Of a stretch of DNA of 33,880 nucleotides, positions 27,160-33,880 are shown one piece after another; position 1 is the first letter of the stretch; the number at the start of each line of letters is the position of its first letter. This DNA is from Spirogloea muscicola. Lineage: Eukaryota > Streptophyta > Zygnematophyceae > Spirogloeales > Spirogloeaceae. The notes beneath the pieces were generated by a model. It was not told the origin of the DNA, made no database searches, and saw only the letters and a list, made by a program, of their open reading frames with translations. The position numbers and the translations under genes are program-made. The DNA lies in the NCBI GenBank assembly GCA_009602725.1, contig WELB01000016.1, forward strand, positions 1,197,035-1,230,914, in the 5' to 3' direction.

Positions 27160-27250
27160 GGTGGCTGGGAAAAACCAGCCCAAAGGAATGGACAAGGTTC
27201 TGAGGGAGCCTGAGTGCGAATGACTAGGACTAAGACATCAGCCAGGGAAC
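27160..27250 (-). repeat. Type A stem-loop tail (inverted fragment)
   Basis: GGCTGGGAAAAACCAGCCC followed by AAAGGAATGGACAAGG is the reverse complement of the type A tail core. It sits at the 3' side of the minus-strand LINE fragment that follows, where a 3' UTR would be expected. Confidence 0.6.
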
Positions 27251-27252
27251 GC

Positions 27253-27805
27253 TCAGTACCCTCTAGTCAGGAGATGCAAGTCTGAGTAGCTAGCTGGCGG
27301 AAAGACGTCGCCTGACGGAAGCCGGAGGCCGCCGCCAAAGCTCGGCCTGCGCGCAAGTGAACCGCGAAGGCAAGGGACCGCTGCATCGAGACGGCCAAAC
27401 GCATACGGAAGACTTGAACGAGGAACCCGGCGACGTTGAAGCCGGGCTGCTTGCCCTGCTGCCCGAGGCGGCGGGCCGCTCTCGCCGTGCCAGGCGGTGG
27501 AGCAAGTCAAGCCATTTCGAGCCAAAGGCTCCGTGCACGTCGACTGCCAGTGGAACGGACTCGTCTCCCACCGGGTGGTCCGAGTACCTCCGTTCCTTTT
27601 CGCCCGCCGCTTGGCCGACTGCGTAGCCCGCCTCCTCCGACGAGCGTTTTGCGCTGCTGGAAACAAAGCAGTCGGTTGTGACGACGTCTGCGATGAGCCG
27701 AGGCTCTCCGCCGAGCGCGCTGGCGACGAGGTCGGCGAGCCGGGTGTGGATGCGGCCATCCGCCCCAGCGGTTGGAGGCATGACGCTGGTGTTCTCGAGC
27801 TGCAA
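27253..27805 (-). pseudogene. LINE subfamily 2 RLE-domain fragment (frameshifted)
   Basis: From 27805 leftward: LENTSVMPP, LADLVASALGGEPRLIADVV, GEKERRYSDHPVGDE, LAVDVHGAFGSKWLDLLHRL. The frame then shifts near 27440 to a second one, ending FGGGLRLPSGDVFPP and SYSDLHLLTRGY. The RLE core and C-terminus are recognisable; CCHC, RT and zinc finger are missing. The three frames used show it is dead. Confidence 0.75.
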
Positions 27806-27995
27806 GCTTTCCAGCTTGTTACTCTGATCTGCTGTTCCTCACACGTGGATACTGAGCATCCATCTGCATCTCCCTCTGCACCCTCTTGCACTTTGTAGTG
27901 TAGTCCTTTTTCGGCACTTCTTTCTTTGGCTTTGAATGTTGTCAATTCTTTCTGGCTTGGCTTTGCCAGCCCCTCTTCTCTATGGGCGGGCACTT
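27806..27995 (+). mobile_element. LINE subfamily 2 3' end on the + strand
   Basis: Codons for YSDLLFLTRGY then stop lie near 27820-27855. The subfamily 2 UTR follows (TTTGTAGTGTAGTCC, CTTTGGCTTTGAATGTTGTC) with the stem-loop GGCTTGGCTTTGCCAGCCCC and CTATGGGCGGGCAC. It abuts an opposite-strand fragment of the same family, a tail-outward inverted arrangement. Confidence 0.75.
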
Positions 27996-28745
27996 ACTTT
28001 CCAGGGATCCTTCTTCCTCTTTCGATTTGGCCGCTCCATCACTCGATACACAATGCAGTCATTTCAAAGCGGGCCGAAAGCCGTACACGGCCCCGCCCGG
28101 TAAGCAGACAGGTCTTCGACGTTGCCCGTACTATCCAGGCTGACCTTCTTCGTGGGCCATATTAGGACGGTCAAGGTAGGCCCGCCGAGGCCTTTTTTGC
28201 GTTCACATCAGGTGCCCGAAACATCAACGTGGATCTGCCACGCGGCAGCAGCAGCCAGGTCAGCAACGTAGCAGGCCCGCCAACCAGTACGAGCAGCGAG
28301 CGATCTCGGCTGCCACCGGCGGTCCAGCGTGGCGCCCCGTGAGGCTGCCACCCGGCCGCCACGTAGGCGAAAAGTGTGACCGGGCAGCCCGGCGGGCGCC
28401 AGGCGGTGCAGATGGCGGCTAGTGCGGCGAGGGTGGCGGGCCGGCGCCTGCCCCCCACCCCACCCCCGCCCCATCCGCTTACCGGCCAGCTCTCCCGCCC
28501 CTCCCCTCCCCGCGCAGCAACGCCCCTTCACAGGGCAGCTGGCTCCGCCGCCCGCCGCCCTCACCGCCTGAATCGCTCGGAGAACCACACCTGAACCCCA
28601 TTTGGGACCTAACCCTATCTCACGCCCTGAAACCTTTCACGTGATTCCTACTTTTTCCCTGTTGGCTACAGGATTCCGTTTCCTTTGCTTGGTATGTCGT
28701 CATCTTGGCATAGGCCTGTAGGCTTTCAGAGCTTTTAGCAGACTC
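27996..28745. other. GC-rich interval without a recognised gene
   Basis: 28150-28600 is very GC-rich with C-rich runs (CACCCCACCCCCGCCCC). Long frames on both strands reflect base composition. No domain, splice pattern or repeat partner was recognised. Confidence 0.5.
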
Positions 28746-28870
28746 TGAATGCATTCTCTTTCTTTGGCTGGCTTTTCCAGCCCCTATCCTCAACGGTGAG
28801 CAGATGAGCTCGCCCATAGAAGAGAGGGGCTGGCAGAAGCCAGCCAAAAAAGAATGGACAATATCCAAAG
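28746..28870. repeat. Two type A stem-loop tails facing each other
   Basis: A + tail, GGCTGGCTTTTCCAGCCCCT with ATCCTCAACGGTGAGCAG (28766-28803), is followed by an inverted tail, CGCCCATAGAAGAGAGGGGC with TGGCAGAAGCCAGCC (28811-28846). The second is the 3' UTR end of the minus LINE fragment at 28927-29746. Together they could fold into a larger cruciform. Confidence 0.75.
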
Positions 28871-28926
28871 AGCTCCAACACTAGCTAGGCATCTAGACAA
28901 CTAGACATGACGGAACCACACGAAGT

Positions 28927-29746
28927 TCAATACCCGCGGGTGAGCAACATCAGGTCAGAGTAGCTCGAGGCTGGAAAAGATGCAGCCGGGCGAGACCCGG
29001 AAGCAGCAACAAGAGCACGGCCCGCGCGCGAGTGGACGGCATGAGCGAGTGAGCGTTGAAGGGACACGGAGAGCCGCATCCGGAAAACCTGGGCCAGGGA
29101 GCCGGCCGCGTTGAAGCCGGGCAGCCCCTGGCGGACCCGGCCGCCGCTCCATGGCCTGCCGGGCAAGCCGCTGGAGGAGATCCAGCCAGCCGCTGCCGTA
29201 AGCCCCGTGGACGTCTATGGCAAGGGCCGCGAACTCATCACCTGGGGGGTGATCGACATACTTCCGCTCCTTGCCCCGGGCCGCCAAAGCGACCGAATGC
29301 CCAGCGGTCGTCGCCGACTTGGAGGGGTTGGCAGAGTCGACACAGTCGGCGGTCACCACATCCGCGATGATACGCGGACCGCCGCCGGGCGGGATGGCGA
29401 CTAGGTCTGCGCGGCGGGTGTGAAGTTGACCATCGGCGCCGTGCACGAGGGGCATTATCGAGGTGTGCTCCACGGCCACCTTGTAGCCTGCCTCGATGAA
29501 GACACCCTGCATGCCGTCCCTAAGAAGGTCATGGGATCCGGTCCTCTCGCCGCCGTGGGCACAACGGAGCATGTGGGCCGCCAGCTCCGCAGGGTCGGCA
29601 TGGGGGGCACCGCACTCGCATTGCGTGACTCCAATGAGGCAGGGGGGGAGGAGGCCCAGAAGCCGGTGGACCGCCGTCCTGTAGACTGTGTCCTGTAGAG
29701 CACTTTCTCTGGCTGGCATCATGAGCCGGAGGCTAACCCAGGACAC
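28927..29746 (-). pseudogene. LINE subfamily 2: CCHC, RLE and C-terminus (one frameshift)
   Basis: From 29746 leftward: PPCLIGVTQCECG, then AAHMLRCAHGGERTGSHDLL (CCHC knuckle), RADLVAIPPGGGPRIIADVV (RLE core), GKERKYVDHPPGDEF, LAIDVHGAYGSGWLDLLQRL. One frameshift near 29150 leads to AGSLAQVFRMRLSVSLQRSL, RAGRALVAASGSR and SYSDLMLLTRGY with its stop at 28927. It is the best-preserved piece of the second LINE subfamily here, and the closest relative of the RLE fragment fused to copy 2. The RT is absent (5'-truncated). Confidence 0.85.
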
Positions 29747-30050
29747 CGAGTTCCTGTGACCTACGGCTGCTCAGCAGGGGTTACTGAGTGATTCGTAGCT
29801 GCTTTGTTTCCGTGTGTGCTTGTTTTACTTAGCGCTTCCCCTTCTTTTTGGGCTGGCTTTTCCAGCCCCTATCCTCAATGGGCGAGCACTTTCCTCCCCT
29901 GGCCCCCTTCTCGTACTTTGTTCATTCTTTTTTTGGCTGGCTTTTCCAGCCCCTATTCTCAATGGCGAGCACTTTCTCTGGCTGGCATCAACAGCCGGAG
30001 GCTAACCCGGACACCAAGTTCCTGTGACCTGCGGCTGCTCAGCAGGGGAA
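29700..30050 (+). repeat. Type A units and a ~77-base flanking direct repeat
   Basis: CTCTGGCTGGCATCATGAGC..CGGAGGCTAACCCAGGACACC..TTCCTGTGACC at 29707-29760 repeats at 29976-30030. Between them are a type A unit with CTCAGCAGGGGTTACTGAGT and stem-loops near 29850-29872 and 29935-29956. The left repeat overlaps the start of the minus LINE fragment, so these repeats were duplicated together. Confidence 0.75.
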
Positions 30051-30185
30051 CAACGATATTGAGCACACCAGTGGCCACTTGAGACGCGGTGTGCTGTGGC
30101 GCTTCTCGGGCCCCATTCGCCCATTCTTCCAGTAGAGGGCGATGGCTGCGACTGGCCAGCCGAGAGACAAAAGGATGAACAGATT
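30028..30185 (+). repeat. Type A-like unit upstream of the LRR gene
   Basis: GACCTGCGGCTGCTCAGCAG, then CGCTTCTCGGGCCCC and TTCCAGTAGAGGGCGATGGC. This matches the boundary of the inverted units at 10372 and 26175, which are also next to a TCTAGTAGAGG sequence. It ends ~100 bases before the LRR start codon and may overlap the promoter. Confidence 0.6.
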
Positions 30186-30287
30186 TTCCGAGGAGCCTCT
30201 CTTCGTTTCACAGCCGCTCCTTCCTCCTCGACCGCCTCAGTGTGCTTCTTCCCCAGTGGAGCTCCCGCCGCCGCCGCCGCCGCCAAC

Positions 30288-33200
30288 ATGGCGCCGCCGC
30301 TCGCCCTGGCGCTCGCGCTGCTCGCCCGTCTATCAAGTGCCGCAGCCCAGGCGGCCCATTCGGAGGTACCACCCCTTCTACCTCTGTGGCTCGGCTGATG
30401 TGGTCATGAACGCCCTCAGTATGCACCTGGCTGGCTTTCACAGCCGCTGTTCTTCTGACACCAGCAGCCGCATCTCCTGGCGGCGCTGCAGGGCCGCGGC
30501 GGCTCCGCCGCACCGCTGAATACCCGCCGCGGGCTTCTTGGCAATTCGACCGACCGTAAGCCCCGCTTTCCCATGATCCCACAGATGCCTTTTCCACTAT
30601 TTGGCCCTCTGCTTGGCCTTGAGGCCCGGCAGACCCACTGCGGCTCAGTGACTGTCGGCTGATGCCGACGCCGACGGCGAGGCTGACACTGACGCCGCCG
30701 CCGTCGCAACCCACAGTCGAGGCTCTGCAGGCCTTCAAAGCGGCTGTCCTCAGCCCGCCACTTCTGTCCAGCTGGGTCGGCGCTGACCCCTGCAAAGGCT
30801 GCAACTCCACGGGCGCTGGCTGCGCCTGGTACGGCATCGAGTGCAACCCAGCCAGCGGCCGAGTCAGCTCCCTGTGAGTGCACCGCCCATCTTCGGACTT
30901 TGCCCCTGGCCTCGACTCGTGGGGCCCTTGGACTCGGGCAACCCTTGTAGGCATGCTTAAAAGTGCCAGTCGTATCAGAAGATTTCCTCTCACACGCTGC
31001 TGCCGTGATGGGAGTCCACTCCACCCAAGTCCTTCTAGCTGTAACTGCTGTGCCCACCTTCCTTGGCTGCTCCTTGCCAACGAATGACATGAGGTCACTG
31101 ACTTGACTGCTGAAAGTCCTCCACGACTTGAACGTGAACATTCTCACGCTCGGCTGCCTCCTCAGAGTGATCATCAACGCCAACCTCAACGGCACCATCA
31201 CGCCATACATTGGAAACCTGACAGGCCTGACGTGCCTGTGAGACACGTCCCTTGTTGCGCAAGTAGACCGTCCTAGACAGATCAGCATAGGCAGCCTATT
31301 GCACGAGCTTGATGTCGTTCCTCCCGCTGTGGCTGACCCCCTTGACCGAAGACATTAAGGACCTCTTGAAAGCATCGCTTGGCCAGGTATCTCTATGGCA
31401 ATCGGCTGACAGGCGTGATTCCGGCCACCATTGGACAGCTTGGTGCCACCCTTGCTCTTCTGTAAGCCTCCAGATTGCTCATTCAAGCCCCTGGGGCTTC
31501 TCTCATGCAGTACAAGCTGTCTGTCCCCACAGCACAGAAGGCTCACCAACCAGCATGGGTGGATGCCTGCAGTAATCTTGACCACAACTTCCTTACAGGA
31601 AGCATCCCTTCCACTATTGGAAATCTATCTCAGCTTGCCCTGCTGTGAGTTTTCCAAGCTCCAGTCACACACACTATTGGAAATCTATCTCAGCTTGCCC
31701 TGCTGTGAGTTTTCCAAGCTCCAGTCACACATACATGTCGTTGTCCACATCTTGGGAGCAGTCATAATGTTGAGGGCGGGCTTTGTACCACAATGCGCTT
31801 GTGGTACTGCCCACTGCCTGTTTCGACTTTATCGTTCTTTTGAAGGAATGCCAGCCAAGTCCGCAGAGATATGGAGCCGTCAGTCAAAGCAGAGGGCAGC
31901 TCAACCATGTCCCCACAGGATGTCGGGGACACATTGCACAGTATCATCTCTTAGGTGCAAATCCGTTTGCAACCGTAAGTGGAGCTTCTTGTGGCTGTTT
32001 CAGCCATCTCTGCTGCAACAATCTCACAGGACAATTACCAACGCAGATCACTCAGCTCACCAACCTTGTCATACTGTCCTTGCCACTTCCCATACCAATC
32101 TCTGTGCTTTTTAATTTTTCTATTCTCTCGACTATGAATCTGCAAAGCTCCAAGACTATCTGCAATGCTCCACAGTGGTAGACATAGTAGTTGCATGATA
32201 GCCAGGCTTCTTCAGCGGGTATTCTTTACCTGTGCAGCATACTGGACTACAACAGCTTCACAGGCGTACTACCCGACGACATGTCCTCCTTGACACACAT
32301 CCAAAATCGTAAGAAGTACTTACCCATTTGCAGCATCCAACTTCCCTGAGCTGAGGGTCATTACAATGTGTACTTCTCCTTGCTGCAAAGCGAAGCTCCA
32401 CATGTTGATGAGCCTCAAGGCATTCAAAGCATAGACAAACGGTTGCTGTGCTTAAGCATGTCCATGTGAGCAACAACTTTGTCCTATTCCAGTAATGTCA
32501 AGGTAATATTGCCCCTGCTTTGATTCACATGGAATGAGGATTGTCATTGACGCCCGTCAACACACCTCATAAAAGATGTGCGTGTCTTGTGTCACAGCCA
32601 AATATCGCACAACAAATTGACCGGCTATATTCCCCGTCCCTTTGCGAGCATCACAAATAATGGCAACTCAGCAACCAATCTGACACACTTGTAAGCTTTG
32701 TAGCTGTTCCTTTCACTACATTAACTTTCCAGTTCTACGTAGCAAGTGCAACCTTGCTTGCTAAGTACTATCAATGTTGCAGGTTTTACACGCAACTCAT
32801 GTCTGAGGTGATGCTTTACCATCCCATGTGCTGACATGAAGTTAAACGTCAATGTAATCTGGTCATACAGCGACCTTTCACACACCAATCTTGCGGCCGA
32901 TTTCTTCCCCGAAGGACTCATATACTGCTCGAAGTTGCAAGTCATGTATGCTCCACTGCTGAAGCCCGCTGAGCATAGTAGACAGCAGATTTGCACGACA
33001 TCAGCGTGTTTTGCACGCGCACATTGACATTGTCATCAGGTCCTGATGTGTAAGCAATGAATGTCTCTTTCTGGTGGTCTATTCTCCAATGATACCTAAG
33101 CAGCAAGAAGACAACAAGGTCTAGAAAAGCCATCATGGGGTTGCAAGCACAACCAGGTCACAAGCAGGACTTCACAGAGTCTCTTTGATAGTATCTCCTC

Positions 33201-33727
33201 ATAATCATTGCCAAATCTCAGTAAGCCTGCCACTGTTGTGCAGAAATTTGGCAAGGAACAGGTTTTATGGGACGCTCTGGATGCACTTTGGCAGTCCAGG
33301 CTTGAAGGACCTGGAGAAGTTGTGAGTTGGCTAACTTCCTCCAACAGCAACAGAAGACCCTGAGTGACAGACACGCCCTTCTGCAGTCACGACCACTACT
33401 GCTCTTTGCAACTTGCTGAGCAGCACCAAAACTTTGATCGCTTGACCACGGCTAGCATAGTCGCTTTTCCATGTGACTGCAACGTCTCTCACAACAACTT
33501 CCAGGGAGGACTCCCCAGGACATAACTTGCACCACATGTGCATCCCAAGCTGATCTGGATAGATGTCTCTTACAACTACATGGTTGGCCCGTTGTATGCC
33601 CCACCGCCCAGCGTCAGCACTGTACCAAATTACACACATGTTATCACCGCCAGCAACTGCTTCGACAGATCATATGTGTATGCCAAATATCAAAGGCCAG
33701 AGTGCAAAGCACACAACACCAAGCCAC
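30288..33727 (+). CDS. Secreted plant-type LRR protein, multi-exon (partial, possibly a pseudogene)
   Basis: ATG 30288 starts a signal peptide (APPLALALALLARLSSAAAQ) with donor GAG|GTACC at 30366. Further exons: 30717-30873 (LRR N-cap, LQAFKAAV..SSWVGADPC, CAWYGIEC), 31166-31237, 31387-31461, 31573-31644, 32004-32075, 32238-32308, 32334-32367, 32598-32690, 32871-32945, 33262-33321 and about 33456-33727. Most are 72-75 bases, one LRR each (LNGTITPYIGNL, LTGVIPATIGQL, LTGSIPSTIGNL, LTGQLPTQIT, FTGVLPDDM, LTGYIP), joined by phase-2 introns. The consensus LxxNxLTGxIP is plant-specific. Such ectodomains bind peptides or other proteins outside the cell; a kinase or anchor would lie beyond the window. 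Problems: exon 1 ends in phase 0 but exon 2 needs one base; a TAA at 33523-33525 lies in the last LRR frame; one donor is weak (32076 GTCCTT). The last exon ends phase 1 at 33727 before GTGAGA. Exon ends are my own reading. Confidence 0.7.
30375..30482 (+). repeat. LINE tail type B inside intron 1 of the LRR gene
   Basis: CTCTGTGGCTCGGCTGATGT, GTCATGAACGCCCTCAG, CACCTGGCTGGCTTTCACAG, CCGCTGTTCTTCTGACACCA, GCAGCCGC: a tail-only LINE copy ~10 bases downstream of the exon 1 donor. It may explain why the exon 1/exon 2 junction does not line up. Confidence 0.8.
31612..31731. repeat. Exact 60-base tandem duplication across an exon/intron border
   Basis: 31612-31671 and 31672-31731 are identical apart from the final junction base. 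The unit holds the last 33 bases of the fourth LRR exon, its GTGAGT donor and 27 intron bases. The second copy therefore offers a duplicate donor but no new acceptor. Its perfection implies a recent event, or a sequencing or assembly artefact. Confidence 0.9.
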
Positions 33728-33880
33728 GTGAGACCCTCCTCTCTTCCACCTCCTCTCCTATACCGCTTCCACAGTCCTCTTCCTCCCCCCCCCCTACTCC
33801 CCCTCTCTTCCTCTCTCTCCCTCCCTCCTCCCTCCCTCTCTCTCTCTCCCCCCCTCTCTCCCCCTCTCTCTCCCCCTCTC
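33728..33880. repeat. CT-rich microsatellite in the intron after the last visible LRR exon
   Basis: After donor GTGAGA at 33728 the sequence turns into C/T only, from about 33740 and almost pure from 33775 to the window end. It mirrors the first 230 bases of the window, which precede cysteine-rich exons. Confidence 0.9.

Noticed and set aside
27357-27898. Plus-strand frames over the minus LINE fragment
   Set aside because: Shadows of RLE-coding DNA. Only the last ~20 codons before 27860 match a LINE C-terminus, and those are listed as a + tail.
28208-28588. 126-codon Arg/Gly/Ala-rich minus frame
   Set aside because: Base composition alone explains it; both strands are open and nothing is recognisable.
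31645-32003. Extra exons between the fourth and fifth LRR exons (for example around 31879-31977)
   Set aside because: Direct joining of the LRR exons keeps phase and LRR spacing; the candidates would break both.

Overview
The window is eukaryotic nuclear DNA, most likely from the green lineage and probably a streptophyte alga. Four things point that way: an interstitial tract of the plant-type telomere repeat (TAAACCC on the + strand); a secreted leucine-rich-repeat (LRR) gene of plant type with about one LRR per exon and phase-2 introns; a candidate LTR-retrotransposon primer site resembling the initiator-tRNA-Met site used by plant elements; and GT-AG spliced cysteine-rich exons. A zygnematophyte such as Closterium would fit, but the species cannot be proved from the sequence. 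There is one 208-base assembly gap (11799-12006). No tRNA, rRNA, CRISPR or prokaryotic operon was seen.

Layout. 1-1300: CT microsatellite, then the last three exons of a cysteine-rich gene. 1990-6826: a 5'-truncated non-LTR retrotransposon (LINE) tail followed directly by a nearly complete LINE whose single long ORF has a zinc finger, reverse transcriptase (RT), CCHC knuckle and restriction-like endonuclease (RLE). 6830-9660: no recognised gene, with minisatellite and trinucleotide repeats. 9660-14523: a patchwork of LINE 3' ends, short SINE-like tail repeats and the gap. 14535-18382: remains of LTR retrotransposons, with a candidate LTR, primer site and gag-like ORF on + and a decayed integrase with a C-terminal PHD finger on -. 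18955-22539: a second LINE, 5'-truncated and fused in frame behind a piece of another LINE's endonuclease. 22620-30200: further LINE ends on both strands, interstitial telomere repeats, a short signal-peptide exon and duplicated compound repeats. 30288-33727: a secreted multi-exon LRR gene running out of the window into another CT microsatellite.

How the parts relate. Almost everything between the two flanking host genes derives from RLE-type LINEs and from short repeats ending in similar 3' stem-loops (GGCTGG, short loop, CCAGCC or CAGCC). Those repeats could be non-autonomous partners using the LINE machinery. LINE 3' tails repeatedly lie just upstream of a GC-rich GCGCGTCAC block that in copy 1 directly precedes the ORF, which suggests nested or head-to-tail insertion. 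The standout items are the chimeric RLE-zinc finger-RT-RLE ORF, the PHD-finger integrase, the shared 3' stem-loop system and the LRR gene with its exact 60-bp exon/intron duplication.
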